A stretch of 64,000 bases of DNA from assembly GCF_019351405.1 (NCBI RefSeq), contig NZ_JAHWZX010000002.1:1-64000 (forward strand), given 5' to 3'. The position numbers were made by a program, and so were the translations under genes. The stretch is from Stakelama flava (GTDB lineage: Bacteria; Pseudomonadota; Alphaproteobacteria; Sphingomonadales; Sphingomonadaceae). The notes beneath the pieces were generated by a model that was given only the letters and a program-made list of their open reading frames with translations, was not told the origin of the DNA and searched no databases. Every line of letters begins with the position of its first letter. Within the stretch, counting starts at the first letter, position 1. Below are positions 17,344-25,787 of the stretch, piece by piece.

Positions 17344-17550
17344 TTAGCGCGCGCCATCGCGCTCCGCGCGCTTGCGTTCAAGCTTGCGCGCACGGCGTAC
17401 CGCGGCCGCACGCTCGCGCGCCCGCTTTTCGCTGGGCTTTTCATAGTGACGGCGAAGCTTCATTTCGCGATACACGCCCTCGCGCTGCAGCTTCTTCTTG
17501 AGCGCGCGCAAAGCCTGGTCGACGTTGTTGTCGCGAACGATGATTTGCAT
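17344..17550 (-). CDS. rpsU: 30S ribosomal protein S21
   Basis: The 68-residue, strongly basic protein reads [20 protein letters not shown] followed by an Arg/Lys/Glu-rich helical tail, the pattern of bS21, which sits near the anti-Shine-Dalgarno end of 16S rRNA. The start at 17550 gives the conserved N-terminus; an open frame continues upstream without similarity. GGAG lies 11 bases upstream. Length is typical. In alphaproteobacteria rpsU often exists in more than one copy; only one is seen here. Confidence 0.95.
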   Translation of the reverse strand: MQIIVRDNNVDQALRALKKKLQREGVYREMKLRRHYEKPSEKRARERAAAVRRARKLERKRAERDGAR

Positions 17551-17732
17551 AAAGCCGTCTGACTCCGAATCTGAAACTTCAATAGAAAAGGGCACCGGAA
17601 ACGAATGTTTCAGGCGTTCTGCGCCCAGATAGGCCCGCGCCAAGGAAAAATCAAGCGAAACCGGCACCGCGCCAAGCGTCGCAAAGACTGGTCCGCCGCG
17701 AACCCGCGACAAGCGCCAATAGTTTGAAATGC

Positions 17733-17764
17733 AAAAAAGCCGCCCGCGTGAGCAGGCGGCTTTT
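17733..17764 (-). terminator. Rho-independent terminator behind paralogue B
   Basis: On the minus strand, AAAAGCCGCCTGC pairs with GCGGGCGGCTTTT around a 4-base loop and ends in a run of six T. It lies 23 bases after the stop of the small membrane protein gene at 17787-18056. Confidence 0.9.
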
Positions 17765-17786
17765 CCCATCACATCCTTTCGGACGA

Positions 17787-18056
17787 TCAGTTGCTGTCAG
17801 CGTCGTCGTCATCATCGGTAGCGACAATAACGCCACCGGCAACGATACCCGCCGCAATAACGAGCGGAATAACCGCCGAACCGGCGATGTTGCTCTTCTT
17901 CTTCATGGTCGTCGAAGAACGAACATTCGAAGCGGTAGCAGCCTTGCTAACGGACAGCGCCGAAGCCGAAGGCGTTGCAGCGGCCATGGCGGCCGAAGAG
18001 GCCAGCATGCCGGCGAGCGCGCCGGAAACCATAAACGTACGAATGATCTTCATCAT
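17787..18056 (-). CDS. Small membrane protein with acidic D5-ADSN tail (paralogue B)
   Basis: The 89-residue protein is a paralogue of the product at 15902-16171: signal peptide (cleavage near AMA-AATP), SALSVSKA, a basic MKKKS segment, IAG, one transmembrane helix and the same nine C-terminal residues DDDDDADSN. The codons of the tail differ at several third positions (GAT/GAC use, GCT versus GCG), so the match is kept at protein level and is not a recent DNA copy. Two ATGs adjoin at the start; GGGGAG lies 3-6 bases upstream. It has its own strong terminator. Function unknown. Confidence 0.8.
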   Translation of the reverse strand: MMKIIRTFMVSGALAGMLASSAAMAAATPSASALSVSKAATASNVRSSTTMKKKSNIAGSAVIPLVIAAGIVAGGVIVATDDDDDADSN

Positions 18057-18492
18057 CGTCTCCCCTTGGTCAACAAAATCCGCCGAATCGCATCAACAAG
18101 CAGCTACCCGCGAAAAGCGGGACACGACGGATCATCCAATAAACGCATCAATAACGCCGCAGTTCAATCGCCGCATCGCACAAATCAGCCCATTCCGTAA
18201 ATAAATGAGCGAATCTGGCATTTTGGCAACAGTAGCACGGGCCATTACGCGGCCGGGATACCGGATTGCAAACAAACCGAAATCCATAAGCGTGGGCGGC
18301 GCTATCACGAATTGGGATTACAAACCACTAATAGCCACGCAAAATTGCTTCAAAACCGATGGATCGTGCGAAAACGGCGTGCGGCGGAAGACATTTCGCT
18401 ATGGCGGTGCGGCGCACCATATTCCCGGACCGGTATGCCGCAAACGAACCCCGGCCCGCGAAACCCGTCGAGACGGCCATCGTTATGACAAT
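18057..18492. other. AT-richer gap upstream of paralogue B and of the gtrA-like gene
   Basis: This 436-base stretch separates two divergent genes and is visibly lower in GC than its surroundings up to about 18360. It must hold promoters for both directions. The frame of the GtrA-like gene stays open back to an ATG at 18205, but the encoded residues show no family similarity. No repeat or RNA gene was recognised. Confidence 0.35.
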
Positions 18493-18939
18493 GTGTCCTG
18501 TTCCCCACTTACCGCACCACGCACCACCAGACCTTTGTTCGCCCGGCTGTTCAGCCTTCGCGCATCCGGAATGTTCGCGCGCAACGCAGTTGCATCGGCG
18601 GGAACGTTCGCGATCGATCTAATCGCGCTGTGGCTGCTGGTCGGGCAATTGGGGATGCAAAAGATACCGGCGACCGCAAGCGCGTTTATCGGGGCCAATG
18701 CGCTGCATTATCTGCTGGCGCGCTGGTGGATCTTTCCGGGCAGCGAACGAGGTTTTATCGCCGGATATCTGATCTTTCTGATGAATGCCTGTGCCGGGCT
18801 GGCACTGATCCTGGCGATGTTCACCGCGCTGAACGACGGGCTTGGCGTCTATTATCTGATTGCCCGGGTGATCGCATCGCTGAGTGCCGGCATATTGGTA
18901 TTTTGCCTGAACGCCACCTTCAACTTTCACCAGCTTTGA
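18493..18939 (+). CDS. GtrA-family membrane protein
   Basis: GtrA proteins are small four-helix membrane proteins thought to move undecaprenyl-linked sugars across the membrane. From a GTG at 18493 the product has about 148 residues. The family core starts at MFARNAVASAGTFAIDLIALWLL (Met at 18571) and continues through four hydrophobic helices to the typical ending NATFNFHQL, like the FxxNRxWTF-type finish of GtrA domains. The true start is uncertain: 18205, 18493 and 18571 are all in frame. No glycosyltransferase is adjacent. The 96 codons before 18493 look atypical for the family. Confidence 0.75.
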   Translation: MSCSPLTAPRTTRPLFARLFSLRASGMFARNAVASAGTFAIDLIALWLLVGQLGMQKIPATASAFIGANALHYLLARWWIFPGSERGFIAGYLIFLMNACAGLALILAMFTALNDGLGVYYLIARVIASLSAGILVFCLNATFNFHQL

Positions 18940-19035
18940 CGCAGGATTTCGGCGCGGTCCGGATTCCGCACATGCGCATCGGCAACCGCGAAAAAACCAT
19001 ATTCGCAGGCCATCAGCGCTGAAAGCCGAACCATT

Positions 19036-19812
19036 TTATCCCTGACGCAGCCGGACCCAGGTTGGTGCATGGTCGCTTGCCTTTTCCAGTCCGCGCCAGG
19101 ATTTGTCGACACCGGCATCGCCGAAACGATCCGCCGCCTGCGGACTGAGCAGCAGATGATCGATCCGAAAGCCGCAATCGCGCTGCCACGCGCCCGCCTG
19201 ATAATCCCAGAACGTCCATACGCCACCGCCCGGAAAGCGAGTGCGCAGGCTGTCGGTCCACCCTTGCGCCAGTAGCCGTCGATAGGCGGCGCGCGATTCG
19301 GGTTGCATCAGCGCATCGGACCCCATCGCACCGACCGAAAAGACATCGTCGTCATTGGGAATGACATTGTAATCGCCGGCGAGCACCACCGGCCGCTCTT
19401 CCGCCAGCAGAGTCGCCGCACGATCAAGCAACCGGTCGAACCAGGCGATTTTGTAATCGAATTTGGGGCCCGGCAGCGGATTGCCGTTGGGCAGATAGAT
19501 CGACGCCACGATCAGGCCGTCGACCTCCGCCTCCAGATAGCGGCTGTGCGTATCGTCGGGATCGCCATCAAGGCCGCGCCGCCGCTCTTTCGGATCACCG
19601 CCGCGCGTAAGTATGGCGACACCGTTAAACCCCTTTTGCCCGTGCCAGACCGCGCCGTATCCAGCATCGCGAATATCGCGTTCGGGAAAGGTTTCATCCG
19701 AGGATTTCAGTTCCTGCAGACACACGACATCAGGTTTTTCCGCGTCGAGATATTCGATCAGGCGCGGCAGGCGCGCCTTTATCCCGTTCACGTTATAGCT
19801 GACGATCTTCAC
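19036..19812 (-). CDS. xthA: Exodeoxyribonuclease III
   Basis: AP endonuclease and 3'-5' exonuclease of base-excision repair. The 258-residue product has MKIVSYNVNGIKARL, the metal-binding LQELKSSDETFP, GVAILTRG, the catalytic GDYNVIPNDDDV and the C-terminal LRTRFPGGGVWTFWDYQAGAWQ followed by FRIDHLLLSP and ASDHAPTWVRL. The start codon is GTG and follows the erpA-like stop by 6 bases. Length is normal. The two genes are probably co-transcribed. Confidence 0.95.
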   Translation of the reverse strand: MKIVSYNVNGIKARLPRLIEYLDAEKPDVVCLQELKSSDETFPERDIRDAGYGAVWHGQKGFNGVAILTRGGDPKERRRGLDGDPDDTHSRYLEAEVDGLIVASIYLPNGNPLPGPKFDYKIAWFDRLLDRAATLLAEERPVVLAGDYNVIPNDDDVFSVGAMGSDALMQPESRAAYRRLLAQGWTDSLRTRFPGGGVWTFWDYQAGAWQRDCGFRIDHLLLSPQAADRFGDAGVDKSWRGLEKASDHAPTWVRLRQG

Positions 19813-19818
19813 CAGCGA

Positions 19819-20163
19819 TCAGATCGCGAAGGAAGAGCCGCAACCACATCCCGCAGCAGCATTTGGGTTTTCCACGCGAAACGCCGCACCACCAAGTGAT
19901 TCGACAAAATCCACCGCGCTGCCGCGCACCAGATCCATGCTGACCGAATCGACCGCCAAACGTACCCCGTCGGTTTCGGCAATGGTGTCGTCATCTTCCA
20001 CCGCGTCGGCCAGCCCGAATTTATACTGAAAGCCCGAACAGCCCCCACCCTCGACCGAAAGCCGCAATATGGCGGGTTTGCCCTGCTTGTCCGCAATCGC
20101 CGCGACACGAGTCGCAGCAGCCGAGGTCAGGCGGATGTCGTCGGTGGAAAGCGTGTCTGCCAT
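19819..20163 (-). CDS. erpA: A-type iron-sulfur cluster carrier (ErpA/IscA-like)
   Basis: Carrier that passes Fe-S clusters to target enzymes. The 114-residue protein has the HesB-like domain with LRLSVEGGGCSGFQYKFG and the C-terminal pair in AAGCGCGSSFAI, so all three cluster-binding cysteines are present. The start at 20163 (MADTLSTDDIRLT) fits the family; no clear Shine-Dalgarno is visible. It is followed closely by xthA. Naming it erpA rather than another A-type carrier rests on similarity from memory. Confidence 0.85.
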   Translation of the reverse strand: MADTLSTDDIRLTSAAATRVAAIADKQGKPAILRLSVEGGGCSGFQYKFGLADAVEDDDTIAETDGVRLAVDSVSMDLVRGSAVDFVESLGGAAFRVENPNAAAGCGCGSSFAI

Positions 20164-20242
20164 AGCTGGAGAGATAAGATCAACGGGGCGCGCAGACAAG
20201 CCGCGCATCCCCGTCGCTCCATCATTCGAAACCGATAACCGA

Positions 20243-21418
20243 TCAGTCTTCGGCCGGACCGCCCACGCCCGCATCAGCGGTCTTCACCGCGCGATCCTGC
20301 ACCGAAGCAAGATAATTGGCGTTTTCGAGATAGGGTTCCGGGTTGACCGCATGGCCGTCGATCCGGACTTCATAATGGAGATGACTTCCGGTCGAACGGC
20401 CGGTGGAGCCCATCAGCCCGATCAGATCGCCGCGATGAACGCGCTGGTGATTTTCCACGATGATTTTCGACAAATGGCCATAGCGTGTTTCGATACCGCG
20501 GCCATGGTTGATCTCGATCAGATTGCCATACCCGCCCGCACGACCAGCGCGATCGACAATGCCGTCCGCGGTAGCATAGACCGGCGTTCCCAGCGGCCCG
20601 GGAATATCGACGCCCGAATGCATCGCCGAGCGGCCGTTGAACGGATCCCCCCGAACGCCAAAGGTGCTGCTGAACGTCACATGCGCGACGGGCTGAATCG
20701 ACGGGATCGAAATCACCGCCTGTTCAAGGCTGTCGAGCTTCTTCCACGCCATGAAAAGCGAATGGAACTGTTTGTCGGCGGCATTGCTCGCCTTCATCTC
20801 GGCCGCGTCGACGGGCTCGAACGGGCCGCCCACCGCAGGCGCGAACCGGTCGGGCGAGATACCCAGCTGTCGCAGATGCTGCGCGGTGGTGCGATAGCGT
20901 GCCTCGGCCGTGTGCCGGGCCTTTACCGCGAACGCAACCTGACGCGCCTCGACCTTGCGCAACGGCGCGGTGGCGTCCGCCGCAGCGGCGTTGTTCGTTT
21001 CGCCCTCCCCGCGCGTCAGCGCGGCGACGTCGAAATCACCCGGCGCCCCCTGCCCGCTCAGCACGGCGGCAATCAGTTTCTGGCGGCGTTCGACAGCGGC
21101 AGCGCGGCGCGCCGCAACTTCCTTCACCGCAGCGAAATCGGCCTGCATTCCCGTAAGGCGCGATTGCATCCGCGATAGCTTCGCGGCGGCATCGTTCGCG
21201 CCGTCGCCCGAAACCAGGCTCTCAGCCGCGTTCGCCGCGCCATAAGCCGAAAAACCCAGCGCCACCGCCGCCACGCCGGCGATTAACGCCTGGGCGCGAC
21301 CGGAAACGCTGAAACGGCGAAGGTCGTGGCCGTCGTGCAGGATGATGTCGCGTGTCGTAAAAAAATTCTGGAACCGCGAAGCAAATGACGCGTTCGAATT
21401 CTGGTAGCTGATTTCCAT
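20243..21418 (-). CDS. M23-family (LytM) metallopeptidase
   Basis: Likely periplasmic peptidoglycan endopeptidase or activator. The 391-residue protein has a cytoplasmic N-terminus, a transmembrane helix (about 42-65), a helical coiled region (about 75-120 and 155-185), and a C-terminal LytM domain with the zinc ligands HSGVD (267-271) and HLHYE (346-350) and an intervening YGHLSKI. Because the metal motifs are intact it is probably catalytically active. GGGGAAGA lies upstream of the ATG. Similar proteins act in septal wall splitting; here it stands alone between erpA and a DUF455 gene. Confidence 0.9.
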   Translation of the reverse strand: MEISYQNSNASFASRFQNFFTTRDIILHDGHDLRRFSVSGRAQALIAGVAAVALGFSAYGAANAAESLVSGDGANDAAAKLSRMQSRLTGMQADFAAVKEVAARRAAAVERRQKLIAAVLSGQGAPGDFDVAALTRGEGETNNAAAADATAPLRKVEARQVAFAVKARHTAEARYRTTAQHLRQLGISPDRFAPAVGGPFEPVDAAEMKASNAADKQFHSLFMAWKKLDSLEQAVISIPSIQPVAHVTFSSTFGVRGDPFNGRSAMHSGVDIPGPLGTPVYATADGIVDRAGRAGGYGNLIEINHGRGIETRYGHLSKIIVENHQRVHRGDLIGLMGSTGRSTGSHLHYEVRIDGHAVNPEPYLENANYLASVQDRAVKTADAGVGGPAED

Positions 21419-21523
21419 TCTTCCCCGGCGATCATTGCGCAGCCGCTGGCAAGCGACCGCAAAAACAAAGATTTACCCATAAGACCGCTTGCCCCCGCGG
21501 CCCTTCAGACAATTCGCAGCCTG

Positions 21524-22333
21524 TTAGGTAAGTTCACCAATGGCAAGAGGTGTATAATATTCACGCGTTAAACCGGCGCGACCGCGCGCCGAGTCGTTGA
21601 ATGGCGGCTTAACGCTTCCCCGAAAATGGCGGCGCACCAGCGTTCTCCACTCGCTTTCGGGTTCGATTCGCGCATCCCGACACGAAAATTCGAACCATTT
21701 CGTGCCCGCACCGACATGGCGGATTTCGTCGGTATAGATGCGTTCAAGGATGCGCGCGCTGGCATCATCACCAGCGGCGCGCATACGCGCAACAGTCTCG
21801 GGCGTGACGTCCAGTCCGCGCGCTTCCAGCACCATCGGAACCACCGCGAGCCGCGCGCGGGCATCGTGCGCGGTTGCCGATGCCGCTTCCCACAAACCGG
21901 CATGGGCGGGCAGCGCGCCATAGCCGCTGCCAAGCGTGCGCAAACGTCGGTCGAGAAGCGCGAAGTGCATCGCTTCATCCGCGCCGACGCCAATCCAGTC
22001 ATCGGCAAAGCCGCGCGGAAACTGCCCCCCGAACCGTCCCGCCATGTCGAAAGCCAGATCGATGGCGACGAATTCGATATGCGCGAGCGCGTGCAGCAGC
22101 GCGATGCGCGAACGAGTGGAACCCGCCCGCCCGCGCCGGGGCATCCGCGATGGCGGCAAAAGATCGGGACGAGCCGGGCGACCGGGTTCATCGGGCATGA
22201 CAACATCGAATTCGTGCGAAAGCCCGCCGCGACGCCAGGCGCGCGCCGCCGCCCGCGCCGCCTTTACCTTCTCGCGAGGGTCGGCGCACTGCAGCACCGA
22301 CCGGCAGGCGGCGGCAAGGCTGGCCCCCGTCAC
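21524..22333 (-). CDS. DUF455 ferritin-like protein
   Basis: The 269-residue protein has the helical carboxylate/histidine pattern of ferritin-like di-iron proteins of the DUF455 family: HALAHIEFVAIDLAFD, GADEAMHFALLD, VLEARGLDVTPET and IYTDEIRHVGAGTKWF. Function in this family is not established. The start is GTG at 22333 and overlaps the bcp stop (GTGA), so translation is coupled to Bcp, a peroxidase; a shared redox or metal role is plausible. The last residues end in ...LAIGELT. Confidence 0.85.
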   Translation of the reverse strand: MTGASLAAACRSVLQCADPREKVKAARAAARAWRRGGLSHEFDVVMPDEPGRPARPDLLPPSRMPRRGRAGSTRSRIALLHALAHIEFVAIDLAFDMAGRFGGQFPRGFADDWIGVGADEAMHFALLDRRLRTLGSGYGALPAHAGLWEAASATAHDARARLAVVPMVLEARGLDVTPETVARMRAAGDDASARILERIYTDEIRHVGAGTKWFEFSCRDARIEPESEWRTLVRRHFRGSVKPPFNDSARGRAGLTREYYTPLAIGELT

Positions 22334-22803
22334 GCGGCGGGAAGCGCTTTTACCGCGGCCAGCACTTTTTCGGCATGGCCGGCGACCCGCACCTTGCGCC
22401 AGACATGGGCAAGGCGCCCGCTCGCATCAAACAGAAAGGTCGAACGTTCGATGCCCATATATTTGCGGCCGTACATATTCTTTTCGACCCAGGCGCCGAA
22501 TGTTTCGAGCGCGCTGCCGTCGGGATCGCTCGCCAGCGGGACGGTTAGCGCATATTTGCCGATGAACTTGCGATGCTTTTCGGGCGAGTCCTTCGATACG
22601 CCAAGAATGCGCGCGCCGGCGGCGTCGAATTCGCCAATCATCGCGCTGAAATCCTGCGCCTCGCGCGTGCAGCCCGACGTATCGTCCCTGGGATAGAAAT
22701 ACAGCACGAACGGCTTTCCGGCACAGCTTTTCAGGTTCACCGTGCCGCCGTCGGGCAGGTCGAGATCGATATCGGGCAGCGGATCGCCCTCTTGCATCGC
22801 CAT
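22330..22803 (-). CDS. bcp: Thioredoxin-dependent peroxiredoxin (BCP type)
   Basis: Reduces peroxides. The 157-residue product has LYFYPRDDTSGCTREAQDF, with the peroxidatic cysteine in place. The second cysteine found five residues later in many BCPs (CTxEAC) is absent, so it is a 1-Cys or alternative-Cys form; another Cys occurs earlier in NLKSCAGK. The start at 22803 lies one base after the glnE stop, with GGAGAAGA at the end of glnE serving as ribosome site. The stop overlaps the DUF455 start, so glnE, bcp and DUF455 form one unit. Confidence 0.92.
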   Translation of the reverse strand: MAMQEGDPLPDIDLDLPDGGTVNLKSCAGKPFVLYFYPRDDTSGCTREAQDFSAMIGEFDAAGARILGVSKDSPEKHRKFIGKYALTVPLASDPDGSALETFGAWVEKNMYGRKYMGIERSTFLFDASGRLAHVWRKVRVAGHAEKVLAAVKALPAA

Positions 22804-22804
22804 G

Positions 22805-25495
22805 TCACTCTTCTCCTTCCGGGCTCGCGACAAGCGCCCAGCAATCGCGCACCTCCTGCCGGGTCGCATCGAAGCGCGCAACCATCGCGTCCCAGTCGTC
22901 CGCCTGCACCGCCCGCGCCACCAGCGCGCGAGAGGCTGGCGCGGGCGGCTGCGCATCGGGCGCGACAAGGCGCAGCGTCACCAGCAGACGCGTGAGAAAA
23001 TCATGCGCCTCGCGCATCGCGGGCGGCAACAGCCCCTCCCCGCTAAGCGTATCTATCGCCGCACCCAGATGCGGATCGAAACCGGTTCGGTGGCGCAGTT
23101 GCCGGACATGGACGGCAAATTCCAGATCGACCAGCGCGCCTGGTAGCAACTTCGCGTCAAGCGGGCCGAGCGGCGGTTTATGCGCGGCCATTTCCGCACG
23201 CATCTTCGTCGCCTCCCGCGCGATGTCCCGCTTCGGCCGCGCCCCGGCGAGCACCGCATCGATTTCGCGCTGCACCGCATCGCGCGCCGCATCAGAACCG
23301 AATACGGCCCGCGCGCGGGTGAGCGCCATATGTTCCCAGGTCCACGCGTCCTCGCGCTGATATCTGGCGAACCCCGTAAGCGAGACCGAGATCGGCCCCT
23401 GTGCGCCCGAGGGACGCAACCGGGTGTCGACCTCGTACAGCGGCCCGACCGCGGTCGCGACCGACAGCGCGGCAGTGATCCGCTGCGCCAGCCGGTTATA
23501 ATAGAGCACCGCGCCCAGCGGCTTCTTCCCGTCCGATTCGGCGGAATGGTCCCCGGTGAACACGAAGATCAGGTCGAGGTCGGACGCATGGGTCAGCGCG
23601 CCGCCGCCAAGGCGGCCGAGCGCAAGGATGACCAGCTCGCTGTCGGGGACATGGCCGTGGCGCTGAGCGAATTCGGCGATCGTGGCCGCCGCGACAACCT
23701 CTATCGCCGCTTCGGCCACGCGCGAATAGCCCGCCGACACCGCGAGCGGATCGCTTGCCCCGGCGATGATCTGCGCCCCCAGCGCGAAGCGTTTTTCCCC
23801 CACCACGCGGCGGACATGGTCGAGCAGCCGCTCATAATCGCAGCCGCGTTCGCGCGGGCGCATCTCGGCAACCAGACCCGCCACGTCGGCGACGGGATCG
23901 AGCGCACTGGCGTCGATCAGCCCGTCGAGCAGCGAGGTGCGCAGGCCGAGCGCATCGGCAAGCGTGGGCGCATGGCAGAGTATCGCGCTGAGCAGCCCGG
24001 CAAGCGAAGGCTGCGCTTCGAGGAGACGAAAGAAATTGATCGCGCTGGGCAGCCCGGCAAGCAGCTTGTCGAGGCGCAGCAGCGCCGAATGCGGATCGGC
24101 CGACGCGGCGAGCGCATCGACGATTCCGGGCAGCGCGTCCTCCATCGCTTCCTTGGCAGCGCCGGTACGGAGCGCACGATACGCATCGCTTCGCCACTTG
24201 CCGATCAGGCGCGCGGCGCTTTCTCCATCGGGGAACCCCGCCGCCTCCAACCGCTCGCGCAGCCGGTCGCCATCGGCGGGAAGCGCGCGATCATCCTCAC
24301 CCTCCAGCGCGTCGTACAGGGTCGCCACGAACGCCACATGCGGGCGAAGCGTATCGAGCAGCGCTTCGCCCGAACGCGCGCCGTGAAGCGCAGCCACGCC
24401 ATCGAGCGCCTCTACCCGTTCAGGCAGCAAATGGGTCTGGCGGTCGTCGATCATCTGAACGCGATGCTCGATCGTGCGCAACAGGCGATAGGCGGCGGCC
24501 AGTTCTTCCGCTTCCCCGGCATCGATCCACCCCGCCCCGCCCAGTGCGGCAAGCGCGTCCATCGTCGCGGGAACGCGAAGTTCGGGATCGCGCCCGCCAT
24601 GGATCAGTTGGTGGACCTGAGCAAAAAATTCGATCTCACGTATCCCGCCACGCCCGCGCTTCAGGTCGTAACCGGGGCCGAATTTCTGCACGCTGTCATA
24701 ATGGTCGCGAATCCGGCTGCTGATCGATCGGATTTCGCCGATCGTTCCGAAATCGAGCGAACGACGCCAGACAAAGGGTCGGATCGCATCGAGAAAGCGT
24801 TCGCCGAGCGCGATATCGCCCGCCGCGGCCCGCGCCCGGATGAAGGCGGCGCGCTCCCAGGGCAGCGCCTGCGATTCATAATAGGAGATCGCCGCGTCCA
24901 CCGGCAGGGCGGGCGGCGTCGCCTCCGGCGAGGGGCGCAGGCGCAGATCGACACGAAGCACATAGCCGTCACCGTCGCGCGCCTGAAGCAGTTCGACCAC
25001 GCGCCGGGCGATCCGGGCAGCGCCGTCCTCGATCACCTCATTCGGCCGGACGGGCAGTGTTTCGGGATCGTAGAGAAGAATCGGATCGATATCGGACGAA
25101 TAGTTGAGCTCGCGACTGCCCAGCTTGCCGAGTGCGATGCCGACAAAGCCGCACGGCTGCGCATCGGGAACGCGTTCGGTGATCGCGGTGCGGATGGCGA
25201 GGTCCAGCGCGCGGTCGGCGAAATCGCTGAGCAGACCGGTGACGCGTTCGAGGGGATAGCGCCCCGAAAGATCGCCAATGGCGGTAACCAGCGCCAGCCG
25301 CCGCCGGGCAATACGCATCCGTTTCGGAACCGGCACCGCCGAATCGGCAATCCCACTATAAGATAATGGATTGGAAAGTGCCGATTCGATGTCGGCGATC
25401 AAACCTTCTTCGCGATTCATGGTCATCGCCAAGAACGGCGAAAAACGCCGTGCGCGATCGAGTGATTCGTCGATCGCTACTTCGTTCGATTCCAT
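22805..25495 (-). CDS. glnE: Bifunctional glutamine synthetase adenylyltransferase/deadenylase
   Basis: Controls glutamine synthetase by adding and removing AMP. The 896-residue protein has two nucleotidyltransferase halves: the N-terminal one with GIALGKLGSRELNYSSDID and the C-terminal one with LGRLGGGALTHASDLDLIF, each followed by DTRLRPSG-type or DLRLRPSP segments, and a central and C-terminal helical region with DLEFAVHVRQL. It is slightly short compared with enterobacterial GlnE but normal for sphingomonads. The promoter must lie in the 72 bases shared with the divergent NepR-like gene, where a 17-base palindrome sits. Confidence 0.95.
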   Translation of the reverse strand: MESNEVAIDESLDRARRFSPFLAMTMNREEGLIADIESALSNPLSYSGIADSAVPVPKRMRIARRRLALVTAIGDLSGRYPLERVTGLLSDFADRALDLAIRTAITERVPDAQPCGFVGIALGKLGSRELNYSSDIDPILLYDPETLPVRPNEVIEDGAARIARRVVELLQARDGDGYVLRVDLRLRPSPEATPPALPVDAAISYYESQALPWERAAFIRARAAAGDIALGERFLDAIRPFVWRRSLDFGTIGEIRSISSRIRDHYDSVQKFGPGYDLKRGRGGIREIEFFAQVHQLIHGGRDPELRVPATMDALAALGGAGWIDAGEAEELAAAYRLLRTIEHRVQMIDDRQTHLLPERVEALDGVAALHGARSGEALLDTLRPHVAFVATLYDALEGEDDRALPADGDRLRERLEAAGFPDGESAARLIGKWRSDAYRALRTGAAKEAMEDALPGIVDALAASADPHSALLRLDKLLAGLPSAINFFRLLEAQPSLAGLLSAILCHAPTLADALGLRTSLLDGLIDASALDPVADVAGLVAEMRPRERGCDYERLLDHVRRVVGEKRFALGAQIIAGASDPLAVSAGYSRVAEAAIEVVAAATIAEFAQRHGHVPDSELVILALGRLGGGALTHASDLDLIFVFTGDHSAESDGKKPLGAVLYYNRLAQRITAALSVATAVGPLYEVDTRLRPSGAQGPISVSLTGFARYQREDAWTWEHMALTRARAVFGSDAARDAVQREIDAVLAGARPKRDIAREATKMRAEMAAHKPPLGPLDAKLLPGALVDLEFAVHVRQLRHRTGFDPHLGAAIDTLSGEGLLPPAMREAHDFLTRLLVTLRLVAPDAQPPAPASRALVARAVQADDWDAMVARFDATRQEVRDCWALVASPEGEE

Positions 25496-25522
25496 CAGGT
25501 CACCGTTATTTCATCGATTTTT

Positions 25523-25559
25523 GTTTCCAGACTGGAAACCAATCCCGAAATACCGGGTT
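25523..25559 (+). promoter_or_regulatory. Palindromes and EcfG-like promoter between glnE and the NepR-like gene
   Basis: A perfect inverted repeat GTTTCCAG-A-CTGGAAAC lies at 25523-25539, followed by a second, near-perfect one (ACCAATCCCG with CGGGTTGGT, one bulged base, to about 25562). GAAAC (25535-25539), 16 bases, then GGTT (25556-25559) is a two-mismatch variant of the EcfG promoter (GGAAC-N16-CGTT). If used, transcription would start almost at the ATG of the downstream gene, giving a leaderless mRNA. Confidence 0.4.
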
Positions 25560-25567
25560 GGTAACGC

Positions 25568-25756
25568 ATGTCACACATGCCCATGTCAGCACAGAACGCC
25601 AAGTCCCGGCCGGTAACGGTCGAGACCCCCCGCGTCTATGACGCGGTGGGATCGGCCCTCCGTAATGCGTATGACCGCGATCGCGGCCTGCCGGACGATA
25701 TGGCAAGGGCGCTCAACCGGCTGGACGATGTTCCGGCGCACTCCGGGCACAACTAG
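25568..25756 (+). CDS. Second NepR-like anti-sigma factor
   Basis: The 62-residue protein contains VGSALRNAYDRDRGLPDDMARALNRLDD split over about residues 28-55, which aligns with VGNALRAVYREAIDEDVPDDLMNLLKKL of the NepR encoded at 27768-27953. NepR wraps around the EcfG sigma factor and is removed by phosphorylated PhyR. Here the linker between helices is two residues shorter and the C-terminal tail has a few extra residues. It converges on ecfG, with 31 bases between the stops. Three in-frame ATGs (25568, 25577, 25583) and no ribosome site leave the start open. Assignment is by motif and location. Confidence 0.7.
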   Translation: MSHMPMSAQNAKSRPVTVETPRVYDAVGSALRNAYDRDRGLPDDMARALNRLDDVPAHSGHN

Positions 25757-25787
25757 GCAGCGCCTGAAAGCCGTGCGCCGACCACGA

